Origin: Marmoricola sp.
Lineage (GTDB): Bacteria; Actinomycetota; Actinomycetes; Propionibacteriales; Nocardioidaceae
Reading direction: 5' to 3'
Length of the DNA stretch: 64,000 bases
Assembly (NCBI GenBank): GCA_025964775.1
Contig: JAOPYE010000026.1
Coordinates: forward strand, 1-64,000
Part shown: in pieces, positions 8,286 through 17,482 of the stretch
Numbering within the stretch: position 1 is the stretch's first letter
Layout: every line of letters starts with the position of its first letter
Program-made: the position numbers and the translations under genes
Notes under the pieces: generated by a model
Told to the model about the DNA's origin: nothing
Databases searched by the model: none
The model's input: only the letters and a program-made list of their open reading frames with translations

Positions 8286-9145
8286 GCCTCGACATCGCGC
8301 GACCGCCGAGCTACGAGGAGGTCCTGCGCCCGATCACCACCTCGGGCCGGGTGATGCGCGCACTCCCCGGATGGGTGCAAGGACTCGTCGTCGAAGTCGG
8401 CCAGGCCGGTCAGCTGCTCGGCTACCTGGTCAAGACCGCCGTCACGAACCCGCGGGGCTACTGGGGTGCCACGCGGGACGAGATGTACTCGATGCTGAGG
8501 TTCTGCTGGCTTCCGGTCGCGCTGGCGGTGGGTGGCTTCACCTTCCTGATCGCCAACTACGCCTATGACCTGCTGAGCCTGCTCGGCGCCGGCAACCGAC
8601 TCGGGACCTACTTCGTCTTCGCCACCCTTCGGGAGATCTCACCCTTCTGCACCGGCATGGCCGTGGCCGGCGTGATGGGGACCGCGATGACCGCGGACCT
8701 CGGAGCCCGGCGAATCCGGGAGGAGCTGGATGCCCTGACGGTGCTCGGGGTGGATGCGATCCGAACGCTCGTGCTCCCGCGGGTCATCGCGATCACCGTG
8801 ATGATGGTCGCCTTCAACGTGATCGGCAGCGTCCTCGGGATGGGGATGGGACTGATCTCCGCCACGTCACTGGGGACGACCTCCCCAGGCGCGTATCTCG
8901 GCAACATGCTGGGTGCGCTGACGGTCCCCGAACTCGTCGGCACCACGGCCAAGTGCGTCCTGATCGGCCTGTTCATCGGGGTGGTCTCGGCCCAGAAGGG
9001 CCTCACCGCCAAGGGCGGCGCCGAAGGCGTCGGTCGGGCCGTCAACGAGGCCGTCGTGCTGTCCTTCGCTGCCGTCTGGATCCTGAACTTCGTGGTCAAC
9101 GCCACGATGCTCGGCCTGAACCCCGACATGCTCATCAACCGGTGA
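8282..9145 (+). CDS. yrbEA: YrbE/MlaE-type permease, first of mce cluster 1
   Basis: A 287-residue integral membrane permease of the MlaE/YrbE family, the inner-membrane channel of Mce lipid importers. It has about five hydrophobic segments and the conserved cytoplasmic coupling stretch IREELDALTVLG followed by LVLPRVIA, which contacts the ATPase. Family homology covers nearly the whole length. The ATG overlaps the stop of the RibBA fusion (ATGA), giving translational coupling between flavin synthesis and transport genes. It should pair with the next gene to form a heterodimeric permease. Confidence 0.92.
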   Translation: MSLDIARPPSYEEVLRPITTSGRVMRALPGWVQGLVVEVGQAGQLLGYLVKTAVTNPRGYWGATRDEMYSMLRFCWLPVALAVGGFTFLIANYAYDLLSLLGAGNRLGTYFVFATLREISPFCTGMAVAGVMGTAMTADLGARRIREELDALTVLGVDAIRTLVLPRVIAITVMMVAFNVIGSVLGMGMGLISATSLGTTSPGAYLGNMLGALTVPELVGTTAKCVLIGLFIGVVSAQKGLTAKGGAEGVGRAVNEAVVLSFAAVWILNFVVNATMLGLNPDMLINR

Positions 9146-9155
9146 GGACACCATC

Positions 9156-10028
9156 GTGACCACCACACTCGACCCTGACCAGCAAGCCCACGACCTGGAG
9201 GATCCAGACCCCCAGGAAGCGTCGAGCACCGGCGCCGGCGGGTTCGGCGGCTACAGCGACGGACGATCCCTGGTCGAAGACCTGGGCGAGATCACCACCT
9301 TCACGTTCTCGGTGCTCAGAAGCCTTCCCGACGTACGGCACTACGGGTCCGAGGTGCTCCGCCAAGCAGGCATCTTCATCCTGAAGAGCAGTCCGATCAT
9401 CTGGTTCATGATGTGCATGCTCGCCGCCGAGATCTCCCTCGAAGCTCACTACCTGCTTTCCCAGCTGGGCGCCGGTGGCTACACCGCGGTGTTCAACTCG
9501 ACCGCGGACTACACGGTGGCTCCCGAGATGTTCGGCTGGATCGTGTCGGCCAAGGTGGGCTGCGGCCTGGTGGCCGAACTCGGCTCAATGCGCATCAGCG
9601 AAGAGGTCGACGCGGTCGAGGTGATGGGCCTGGACCCACGGGCCTACCTGGTGAGTACGCGCGTCGTGGCCATGCTGTTCGTCGCACCGTTCATGTTCGT
9701 CACCGGTACCGGATTCATGTACATCGTCAACTACCTCCTCAACGTTGACGTCTTCCACAGCGTCTCGGCTGGCGGCTACCTGTCGGTCTTCTGGGCCTTC
9801 ACCACCCAGCAGGACCTGATCCTGTCGCTGATCCAGGGCGTACTCATGGGAACCCTGATCATCCTGGTCGGCTGCTACTACGGCTACAACGCCAGCGGCG
9901 GGCCTGTCGGCGTCGGCAAGGCGACCGCCAAGTCGATGGTCATCAACCTGGTCATCGTCAGCGTCCTCGGCTGCATCTTCCAACAGCTGTTCTTCGGTGC
10001 GTTGAGTCGTGCCCCCATCAACTTCTAA
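9156..10028 (+). CDS. yrbEB: YrbE/MlaE-type permease, second of mce cluster 1
   Basis: A 290-residue MlaE-family permease, starting at a GTG ten bases after the first permease gene. About 50 hydrophilic, acidic residues precede the first membrane segment. The coupling stretch ISEEVDAVEVMGLDP is typical of YrbEB proteins, and the C-terminal half carries GPVGVGKATAKSMVINL, matching the conserved GGPxGVGxA region. With the preceding protein it would form the transmembrane part of the importer in the cytoplasmic membrane. Confidence 0.92.
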   Translation: MTTTLDPDQQAHDLEDPDPQEASSTGAGGFGGYSDGRSLVEDLGEITTFTFSVLRSLPDVRHYGSEVLRQAGIFILKSSPIIWFMMCMLAAEISLEAHYLLSQLGAGGYTAVFNSTADYTVAPEMFGWIVSAKVGCGLVAELGSMRISEEVDAVEVMGLDPRAYLVSTRVVAMLFVAPFMFVTGTGFMYIVNYLLNVDVFHSVSAGGYLSVFWAFTTQQDLILSLIQGVLMGTLIILVGCYYGYNASGGPVGVGKATAKSMVINLVIVSVLGCIFQQLFFGALSRAPINF

Positions 10029-10066
10029 CGCACGTCACCCGTCGCCAGAAGGCCGAAAGGAACACC

Positions 10067-10912
10067 ATGTCATCGCATCTCGCAACACGTCCGGACGAGT
10101 CCGTCGACTACGACGAGATCTACGCCGAAGGCATCATCGTCGAGAAGGACCCGAACCTCACCCACAGCGTCAAGGTTCGTGACCTCAAGAAGTCTTTCGG
10201 TTCCTTCGACGTCCTCACCGGTCTGAACCTCGACTTCGCCGACGACTCGATCACGACGATCCTCGGCCCGTCCGGCACCGGCAAGAGCGTCCTGCTCAAG
10301 CACATCGTCGGACTGCTCGAGCCGGATTCGGGCATCGTCGAGGTCTTCGGCCAGGACCTGTGGCGCATCTCCGAGAAGGAGCGCCAGGAGATCCGCAAGC
10401 GTTTTGGGGTCCTCTTCCAGGACGGCGCCCTGTTCGGCTCGATGAACATCTACGACAACGTCGCCTTCCCACTGCGCAAGCACACCGACAAGCGCGAGTC
10501 CGAGATCCGCGAGATCGTGATGTCGCGCCTCGAGGAGGTCGGACTGACCAAGGCCGTCGGCAAGTTCCCCGGCGAGGTCTCCGGCGGCATGAAGAAGCGC
10601 GCAGGCTTCGCACGCGCACTGGTGCTCAACCCGAGTGTGGTCATGTTCGACGAGCCCGACTCCGGCCTGGACCCCGTACGCACGAGCTTGCTGAACGACC
10701 TGATCCTCAAGGTGCACGCCGAGCACGGCGGGACCTACATCCTGGTCACCCACGACATCCTGACGGCCCGCAAGGTCAGTGACTACGTGGGCGTCGTCTG
10801 GAAGGGCAAGCTCATCCACTACGGCGACACCGAAGAGGCCTTCAACTCGGAGATGCCGTTCGTGCGCCAGTTCCTGTCCGGCAATTCTGTCGGCCCACTC
10901 GGGATGGACTGA
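10067..10912 (+). CDS. mceG: Mce-system ABC ATPase (MceG/MlaF type)
   Basis: A 281-residue ATP-binding protein with Walker A GPSGTGKS (about 67-74), Q-loop VLFQDGALF, signature VSGGMKKRAGFARAL (about 170) and Walker B VVMFDEPDSGLD (about 190). The MKKR form of the signature is characteristic of MlaF/MceG ATPases. It energises lipid movement through the YrbE pair. It is linked here to the permeases and Mce proteins, whereas in mycobacteria mceG lies away from the mce operons. It is shorter than mycobacterial MceG. AAAGGAA precedes the ATG. The second mce operon in this window has no ATPase gene, so this one may serve both. Confidence 0.93.
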   Translation: MSSHLATRPDESVDYDEIYAEGIIVEKDPNLTHSVKVRDLKKSFGSFDVLTGLNLDFADDSITTILGPSGTGKSVLLKHIVGLLEPDSGIVEVFGQDLWRISEKERQEIRKRFGVLFQDGALFGSMNIYDNVAFPLRKHTDKRESEIREIVMSRLEEVGLTKAVGKFPGEVSGGMKKRAGFARALVLNPSVVMFDEPDSGLDPVRTSLLNDLILKVHAEHGGTYILVTHDILTARKVSDYVGVVWKGKLIHYGDTEEAFNSEMPFVRQFLSGNSVGPLGMD

Positions 10913-10913
10913 C

Positions 10914-12140
10914 GTGACCAAGCGCAAACTCCTCATGGCCGCGGCGGCTGCTCTGGCAGTCGTGGTGGTCGGACTCCACGTCACCGGAGGCCCGGGCTAC
11001 CAGGTCAAGCTGGTGATGCCCTCGGCCGCGATGCTGTCGAAGCGCACTCCGGTCTGGATCAACGGCCAGAAGGCCGGCGAGGTCACCTCGCTCGCGGTCC
11101 AGAACGGGATGGCGGTTGCCACCGTCTCGATCAACGGCTCGTGGGGCCCGCTGCACACCGGCACCAGCTCGCGGGTCGACTGGGTCTCGGTCGTCGGCGA
11201 GCGGGTGCTCACCCTCTATCCCGGCCCGAAGTCCAATCCCGTGATCCCCGACGGTTCGATGTTCCAGGGGCCCTCGGCCCAGATCGAGGTCGACCAGCTC
11301 CTGGCAACCCTGGACGCACCGACGCGGGCCCACCTCACCTTGCTGCTCGGTGGCCTCAACCAGACCGTCGCCGGACACGAGGACCAGCTCCGCCAGGCCA
11401 TCGTGACGGCGTCCGGAACCGTCAGGGGTCTGGGCGAGATCATGCAGGCCGTCGGAAGCGACGGCCCGGCGATCCACGCACTGGTCTCGCAGCTGAGCCA
11501 GATGACCACGGTTGCTGCCCAGCGGCAGGACAAGATCGCGCACACCGTCGCGAACCTCAACACGGTCACCTCCGCCGTTGCGGCGCAGCAGACCCAGCTG
11601 ACCAGCACGCTCCAGGAACTTCCCTCAACCCTCGCGGCAGCTCGGACGACCCTGGGCAAGGTCCCAGGAGCTGTCGACGCCACGGTCGGTCTGCTCAACG
11701 CCCTGCAGCCCGCGACCAGCAAGCTGCCGGCCATCAGCGCCGACCTTGCACCCACCCTGGTCGACCTGCGTCCCGCGATCGGGGACCTTCGGCCGTTGAT
11801 GACCGCAGCCCAGACCTTGCTCGGAGAGACGCCCCGGCTGCTGGACACCAGCCACCAGGTGGTGCCGAGCGCGTCCGTTCTCCTCAACGGGATCGAGCCA
11901 GCCATTTCATTCCTGCGCCCGTACACCCCTGAGGCAGTCGGCGGCCTCGACAACTGGGGCCAGGCCTTCGCGCCGTACGACGGTGCCGGTCACACCTGGG
12001 CCGGTCTCCTCGCCCCCGGCGTGAACGCATTCAACGAATCACCGGTGCCCCTCCCCTCGACCCGGCTGGATCCGACCCCGGCTCCCGGGTCCGTGGTGGG
12101 ACAGCCCTGGACCGACGCGACTGGAAGTGGGATCCGATGA
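10914..12140 (+). CDS. Mce protein 1 of cluster 1 (MlaD domain)
   Basis: A 408-residue Mce-family protein. One N-terminal membrane anchor (residues about 5-23) is followed by the MlaD/Mce beta-barrel domain (about 30-110, with WINGQKAGEV) and a long alpha-helical region that in Mce complexes forms the lipid-conducting tube. The last 60 or so residues are Pro-rich and disordered. I use the GTG just after the ATPase stop, because the hydrophobic anchor starts there. It is the first of six Mce genes in a row, consistent with a hetero-hexamer. No lipobox cysteine is present. Confidence 0.88.
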   Translation: MTKRKLLMAAAAALAVVVVGLHVTGGPGYQVKLVMPSAAMLSKRTPVWINGQKAGEVTSLAVQNGMAVATVSINGSWGPLHTGTSSRVDWVSVVGERVLTLYPGPKSNPVIPDGSMFQGPSAQIEVDQLLATLDAPTRAHLTLLLGGLNQTVAGHEDQLRQAIVTASGTVRGLGEIMQAVGSDGPAIHALVSQLSQMTTVAAQRQDKIAHTVANLNTVTSAVAAQQTQLTSTLQELPSTLAAARTTLGKVPGAVDATVGLLNALQPATSKLPAISADLAPTLVDLRPAIGDLRPLMTAAQTLLGETPRLLDTSHQVVPSASVLLNGIEPAISFLRPYTPEAVGGLDNWGQAFAPYDGAGHTWAGLLAPGVNAFNESPVPLPSTRLDPTPAPGSVVGQPWTDATGSGIR

Positions 12141-13480
12141 GCATCAAGCTCAAGACCGCCGCGTGGGCAGGTGCCGGCCTGCTCGCTGCCGGGCTGCTCG
12201 GCCATTCCCTGCTGAGCAACGGGCCCAACAGCCACCAGGTCGAGGTCGTCGCGACGTTCGCCGACTCGAGCCCGCTCATCGCCGGCAACGTGGTGAAGGC
12301 ATCCGGCGTGAACGTCGGCAGGATCACCAACATCCAGCTGAAGGACGGGAAGTCCCAGGTCACGATGGTGATCGACAAGTCCGTCCTGCCGCTGCACCAG
12401 GACGTGCAGGCGATCATCACCACGCAGGACCTCCTCGGGGAGCGGTTCGTCAAGCTCGAACGGGGAACCGACAGCTCTCCCGCTCTCTCGGCTCCCTACG
12501 TGATCAACGCGTCCCGCACGTCGCGCGTCGTCGACCTCCAGGACGTCCTGAACTCCGTGGACACGCCGACCGCAACGGCACTGAGCGCGCTGCTCACCGA
12601 GTCAGGCGAAGGCGTTCGGGGACAAGGCGCGAAGGTCGATGCGACCGTCGCGGGCCTGAAGCCGGCCATGACCCAGGTCAAGGCGCTCGCGTCGATCCTG
12701 TCGACGCAGAACGCCCTCCTCACACGTCTGGTCGACAGCACCCAGCCTGTCGCCGCAGCCCTGGCCACCAGCGAGGGCAAGCCCCTCGACCAGCTGGTCA
12801 CCTCGGCAACCCAGTCGTTGAGCGCGGTGGCGGACGAGCGCGAAGCCTTGCGGGCCTCGTTGCAGCAGCTTCCGCAGACCATCGCCAACTCGCGGGCCGC
12901 GCTCGCAGAGCTCGCGGGAGTCGCTGACCCGGCAACCCGCACCCTGGCGTCGCTTCGCCCGGTCACCAACGACCTGACGGACATCAGCGGCGAGCTCCAG
13001 CGGTTCGCGAACGCCGCCGACCCGGCGCTCGCGTCGCTCCCTCCGGTGCTCAACCAGGCAGACAAGCTGCTGGCGCAAGCAGCCCCGGTCGTCCAGGCAC
13101 TCCGACCGGCGTCGAACAGCCTGGTTCCGATCGGATCATCGGCCAAGCACCTGTCCGACGTGGCGCTCAGCGGCCAGAACCTGACGAACCTGATGGAGTT
13201 CGTCAAGGGCTGGTCGATGGCGACGAGCGACTACGACTCGATCAGCCACTACTTCAAGGCGATCGTTCCGCTCTCGCCGAACGCGCTCGGCGACACGGCT
13301 GCCGGGCTACTGCCCGGATTGCCGGACAACATCCTGCACGGGCTTCCGGTTCCGACGTCGCCCACCCTGCCGCTGCCTCCGCGGACCAGCGGTCCTTCGC
13401 TGACCAGCCCCAATGCGACCGGTCTGTCGCAAACGCAGGAGACCAACCTGCTCAGCCAACTTCTCGGAGGCCTGCTATGA
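12137..13480 (+). CDS. Mce protein 2 of cluster 1 (MlaD domain)
   Basis: A 447-residue Mce-family protein with an N-terminal anchor (about 8-27), an MlaD domain containing VVKASGVNVGRI and LLGERFVKLERG, and a long helical region rich in Ala, Leu and Gln. The C-terminus is Pro/Ser/Thr-rich. The ATG overlaps the previous stop (ATGA), indicating translational coupling and probably equal stoichiometry in the hexamer. No cysteine is seen in the anchor region, so it is not a lipoprotein. Confidence 0.88.
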   Translation: MSIKLKTAAWAGAGLLAAGLLGHSLLSNGPNSHQVEVVATFADSSPLIAGNVVKASGVNVGRITNIQLKDGKSQVTMVIDKSVLPLHQDVQAIITTQDLLGERFVKLERGTDSSPALSAPYVINASRTSRVVDLQDVLNSVDTPTATALSALLTESGEGVRGQGAKVDATVAGLKPAMTQVKALASILSTQNALLTRLVDSTQPVAAALATSEGKPLDQLVTSATQSLSAVADEREALRASLQQLPQTIANSRAALAELAGVADPATRTLASLRPVTNDLTDISGELQRFANAADPALASLPPVLNQADKLLAQAAPVVQALRPASNSLVPIGSSAKHLSDVALSGQNLTNLMEFVKGWSMATSDYDSISHYFKAIVPLSPNALGDTAAGLLPGLPDNILHGLPVPTSPTLPLPPRTSGPSLTSPNATGLSQTQETNLLSQLLGGLL

Positions 13481-14772
13481 CCGACAGCGTCACACCCGAC
13501 TTCAAGGCCCGCTCGCTGTCCTTCCGGGCTGGTCTCATCGTCCTGGTCGTCATCGGAGCCATGATGTACCTCACCTTCAAGGCACAGACCGGCATGCCGT
13601 TCGCGAAGACCACCCAGGTCCAGGCGTACGTCAACAACATCCACTCGCTGAAGGTCAACGACCTGGTCCGCCAGAACAGTAAGCGGATCGGCCGGGTGAG
13701 CGCCATCGACTACTCCCACGGTGCTGCGCTCGTCACGATGTCGATCGACGGCGACGCCCACGTCTACAAGAACGCCACCACCACCATCGGCGACGTGTCG
13801 GCACTGGCGACCAAGTTCATCGACCTGAACCCCGGTACGCCGAGCGCCGGCGTGCTCACGGCGCCGATCCCTACGTCGCAGACCTCGGACTCGGTGGACC
13901 TGTACCAGTTGCTCGACGTTCTTGACCCCACCACCCGTGATGCCGCGACCTCGACGCTGCGCAACGTCGGTGGCGGGCTTGCCGGACACGGTGACGACCT
14001 GCATGCCTTCCTGGCTTCAGCACCCGACTCGCTCAAGGCCCTGGGCACGATCTCCGGCGCACTGGCCTCGGACAAGGCGAATCTCCCCCAGCTCCTGAGC
14101 GAGGTCAACACGCTCTCGAACCACCTCGTCGGCCGTCAGCAGCAACTCGCAACGCTGATCAAGCAGAGCGACGCGACTTTCCAGGCTGTCGGCGTTGGCT
14201 CCGGAGCACCACTTCGCAAGACGCTGTTCGAGCTCCCGAACGCGTTGGCGCACGTCAACCACGCGATGAGCAACCTCCAGCAGCCTCTCCACCAGACTGG
14301 TCTGGCTCTTCGAGCGCTCGAACCGGGCGCCCAGGCCCTCGGACGTTCGGATCAGAATCTGCGCGGATTCCTTCGCGATGCAGTTCCGGTCGCGGCCCAG
14401 ATCCCCGCCGTGGCCGCCCAGTCGATTCCTGCCGTCGAAGACATCACCAAGACCTTCGCCGACGCCCAGCCGCTGGCCGACCAGGTGGAGCAGGCGCTGG
14501 CAGATCTGCTTCCGCCGCTGCAGTACCTGGCCCCGTATGCGATCGACATGCAGGAGCTGTTCCTCCGCGGCCGCAGCTTCGTGTCCGAAGGCCCGAGGCC
14601 CGGCGTGCGTTACGCCCGGCTGGGGGTCACGCCCGGCGTCAACACCCTCACCGGCGCGATCTTCCCGTCCAGCAACCTGCCCCAGGACAACTACCCGGCT
14701 CCCGGGGTCGCCCAGTTCGACCGCGCCAAGGGCCTGCTGCCGACCGGTCTCCTTCCCGGAGGGAAGAAATGA
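13477..14772 (+). CDS. Mce protein 3 of cluster 1 (MlaD domain)
   Basis: A 431-residue Mce-family protein. The membrane anchor is at about residues 16-34 after a short charged tail. The MlaD domain shows VNDLVRQNSKRIGRV and ATKFIDLNPG. The helical section spans most of the rest. Close to the C-terminus is GVRYARLGVTPGVNTLTGA, a short folded-looking tail. The start overlaps the previous stop (ATGA). Role: one subunit of the periplasm-spanning lipid tunnel of importer 1. Confidence 0.87.
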   Translation: MTDSVTPDFKARSLSFRAGLIVLVVIGAMMYLTFKAQTGMPFAKTTQVQAYVNNIHSLKVNDLVRQNSKRIGRVSAIDYSHGAALVTMSIDGDAHVYKNATTTIGDVSALATKFIDLNPGTPSAGVLTAPIPTSQTSDSVDLYQLLDVLDPTTRDAATSTLRNVGGGLAGHGDDLHAFLASAPDSLKALGTISGALASDKANLPQLLSEVNTLSNHLVGRQQQLATLIKQSDATFQAVGVGSGAPLRKTLFELPNALAHVNHAMSNLQQPLHQTGLALRALEPGAQALGRSDQNLRGFLRDAVPVAAQIPAVAAQSIPAVEDITKTFADAQPLADQVEQALADLLPPLQYLAPYAIDMQELFLRGRSFVSEGPRPGVRYARLGVTPGVNTLTGAIFPSSNLPQDNYPAPGVAQFDRAKGLLPTGLLPGGKK

Positions 14773-16232
14773 TGACGAACCGAAGCAAGCCCCTGCTCTC
14801 AGCGCTGCGGCCGAGGACGCCGAAGGCGATGGGGATGGTGGTGCTCGCAGCGCTCGCGCTGTTCGCCATCTTCTCCTTCGACCACCCGCGCATCCTGACG
14901 ACCCTGTCTCCGGGCCAGCACCTGAATGCTGCGTTCACGACCGGTTACAAACTGTCGCCGTACGACAGCAACGTGAAGATCGCCGGCGTCAAGGTCGGCG
15001 TCGTCACGGGACTCACGCGCAGTGCCACCGATGGCCAGATCGTCTCGATGAAGCTCGACGAGGGCACCCGCGAGAAGCTCGGGAGCGCACCGAGTGCCAA
15101 CATCCGGCCCACGCTGCTCCTCGGGGGTACCTACTACGTCGAGCTGGTTCCCGGTGGCTCGAAGCGAGCCGTGGCCGACGGCAGCACGATCCCGGTCAGC
15201 CGGACCACTGTTCCGGTCGAACTGGACAAGGTGATCAGCACCGTGACGCCGACGGCGTCCGAGTCGGTCAAGGGCACGGTCGCCAAGCTGGACGAGACGC
15301 TCCAGAACGGCGGCACCAGCCAGGTCCAGAAGTTGATCGACTCCGGACCGCGCACGCTCGGCCCTGCGTCGCAGGTCCTCGCAGGTCTTGAAGGAACGAG
15401 GCCCGACCAGGACCTGGCTGCACTGGTGGGAAGCACTCAGAACCTTGCCGCCGCACTCACCCGGAAGCAAGGCCGTCTGGGGTCGATCATCGACAACCTC
15501 GACACGGCTTCCGCGACCTTGGCCAGCACCAGTGCTGCCCTGGCCGCAACGATTTCCTCGGGTCCTTCGACGCTCAACGTCACTCGCGTCGGGCTGACCA
15601 ATCTGAACGCGACGCTCGACCAGCTCCGCGTCACGGCGACGACGTTCCGACCCGCGGCCAACGAGATGAACGGCGTGCTGACCACCCTCGGGCCGGTCCT
15701 GAAGCGGGCCCGGCCCGTGATCGCCAACACCAGGACCGTCGCCCAGGACGCTCGTCCGCTGGTGCAGGACCTGGTGCCGACAGCCACCCTCGCCACCGGC
15801 GTCCTCGACGACTTCAAGGGCCCGGTGCTCGACAGACTCAACGGCCCGATCACCGCCGCCGTGATGTCGCCCTGGCACGGGACGGGCATCTACAACGGCG
15901 GCGGCAACGACCAGCCGCTCTACAAGGAGACCGGCTACCTGCTCGCCAAGACCGCCGATGTCTTCCAGTTCCACGACAACAACGGCGCGAGCGGACGTCT
16001 GATGGCCGGTGTCGGTCTCAGTACCGCAGGCGGGATCGTCGACCACTCGCTCGAGGAGTACCTCCAGTCGCTCGGGTTCGGCCTGCCCCTGGGGCCGCAC
16101 GAGGGGTCCAACGCCAACGAACCCGGCGGACTGTCGCTGCCCAACAAATCAGGAGCGCCCACGAAGGCCAACGGCCTCTCGGTGATCGCGCAACTGCTTC
16201 AGCTGCCATGGCTCACAGGGAGTGCGAAATGA
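14769..16232 (+). CDS. Mce protein 4 of cluster 1 (MlaD domain)
   Basis: A 487-residue Mce-family protein, the longest of the six. The anchor is at about 17-37, with the MlaD domain following (VKIAGVKVGVVTGL, LLGGTYYVELVPGG). The long helical region is followed by a C-terminal domain of about 100 residues with GTGIYNGGGNDQPLYKETG and HDNNGASGRLMAGVG, which appears folded and may cap the tunnel. ATGATG gives two possible starts; the first overlaps the previous stop (ATGA) and is preferred. Confidence 0.87.
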   Translation: MMTNRSKPLLSALRPRTPKAMGMVVLAALALFAIFSFDHPRILTTLSPGQHLNAAFTTGYKLSPYDSNVKIAGVKVGVVTGLTRSATDGQIVSMKLDEGTREKLGSAPSANIRPTLLLGGTYYVELVPGGSKRAVADGSTIPVSRTTVPVELDKVISTVTPTASESVKGTVAKLDETLQNGGTSQVQKLIDSGPRTLGPASQVLAGLEGTRPDQDLAALVGSTQNLAAALTRKQGRLGSIIDNLDTASATLASTSAALAATISSGPSTLNVTRVGLTNLNATLDQLRVTATTFRPAANEMNGVLTTLGPVLKRARPVIANTRTVAQDARPLVQDLVPTATLATGVLDDFKGPVLDRLNGPITAAVMSPWHGTGIYNGGGNDQPLYKETGYLLAKTADVFQFHDNNGASGRLMAGVGLSTAGGIVDHSLEEYLQSLGFGLPLGPHEGSNANEPGGLSLPNKSGAPTKANGLSVIAQLLQLPWLTGSAK

Positions 16233-17482
16233 CTGGTCAGACAAGGACGTCGCAGTGGAAGGAAAAGCTGGCGACCGTGCCCGGCCTCAGCCGGGACGTG
16301 ACCGCAGTGGTCCTGATGCTGGTGGTCGGCCTGATCACCACGGTGGCGATCAAATCCAACCTGGGCGGCACCTACCCGTGGAACGCGAGCACGATCGTCC
16401 GGGCCGAGTTCTCGCAGGTTCCCGGCCTCAACCCGCAGAGCAAGACCGCGGTGACCATCGCCGGCGTCACGGTCGGGACCGTCACTCACACCGAGGCGAC
16501 CGACCACAACACCGCGATCATCACGATGAAGCTGGACGGCAGCTACACGTTCTACGGCAACGCGCGCGCCGTCCTGCGACCGAAGAACCCGCTCGACGAA
16601 ATGCAGATCGAGCTCAACCAGGGCTCGCCGGCAGCGGCGCCACTCGCCTCATCGACCCCGATTCCGGTGTCCCAGACTGAGCGACCGGTCCAGGCCGACG
16701 ACATCCTCGACCACCTCGACGCGCGATCACAGCAAGCCATGACCGACCTCATGGTCGAGTCCGACGCGGCCCTGACACATGCCCCGACCCAGCTCGCCGG
16801 CGGCCTGAGCGAGACGTCGGCCACCCTGGATGCCCTGGAGCCGGTCGTCACGGCACTGCAGACCAGGCGGACCAAGATCGCCCAGCTCGTGACGGCACTG
16901 TCCGAGATCTCGGCTGCGGTCGGCCAGAACGACCAGCGCGTCACGCGACTGGCCGGCGCCACCGAGCAAACCCTGTCGGTTCTCGCCGAGAACGACGGTG
17001 CCTTGCGGCAGAGCATCGAGGCGTTGCCCGGCCTGTCCGCCCAGCTCCGGGACACCCTCACCAGCACCCAGGCACTGACCACCCAGCTCAACCCGACGCT
17101 GGTCAGCCTCAACAACGCCTCGGGTGCCCTTCCGCCCGCCCTCGAGCGCTTCCGCTCGACCTTGGTCAACCTGGGCAAGACGGTCGACGCAGCCAGGCCC
17201 GTGCTCGACAAGGCCGTCCCCGTGATCGCCGACCTGCGCCCGACGGTCGCCAATGCACGAGCGGCGCTCGGCACCTTGTCGTCGGTGACCGGGGCACTCA
17301 ACGCGGACACCCAGACGGTGATGTCCTACCTGACCGACATCAAGGCCTTCGTCTACAACACCACGTCGGTGTTCGGCGCCGGTGACGCCAACGGGAGCAT
17401 CATCCGCGGCCACCTGATGGTGCCGCTCCCCGGTGGAGGCGTCCTGCCCAATCCGCTCAACAACGTTCCGGGAGGCAAGTGA
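16229..17482 (+). CDS. Mce protein 5 of cluster 1 (MlaD domain)
   Basis: A 417-residue Mce-family protein with an N-terminal anchor (about 21-42) and an MlaD domain containing TVTIAGVTVGTV-like sequence (VTIAGVTVGTVTHTEA) and MQIELNQG. I chose the ATG at 16229 because it forms the ATGA overlap seen throughout this operon; an ATG seven codons earlier is in frame but lies inside the previous gene. In classical mce operons the fifth gene is a lipoprotein, yet here no lipobox cysteine follows the hydrophobic segment. Confidence 0.86.
   Translation: MTGQTRTSQWKEKLATVPGLSRDVTAVVLMLVVGLITTVAIKSNLGGTYPWNASTIVRAEFSQVPGLNPQSKTAVTIAGVTVGTVTHTEATDHNTAIITMKLDGSYTFYGNARAVLRPKNPLDEMQIELNQGSPAAAPLASSTPIPVSQTERPVQADDILDHLDARSQQAMTDLMVESDAALTHAPTQLAGGLSETSATLDALEPVVTALQTRRTKIAQLVTALSEISAAVGQNDQRVTRLAGATEQTLSVLAENDGALRQSIEALPGLSAQLRDTLTSTQALTTQLNPTLVSLNNASGALPPALERFRSTLVNLGKTVDAARPVLDKAVPVIADLRPTVANARAALGTLSSVTGALNADTQTVMSYLTDIKAFVYNTTSVFGAGDANGSIIRGHLMVPLPGGGVLPNPLNNVPGGK

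Noticed and set aside
14799-16100. A 433-codon open frame on the minus strand inside mce cluster 1
   Set aside because: Antisense to a clear Mce gene with ATGA-coupled neighbours; no recognisable motif.
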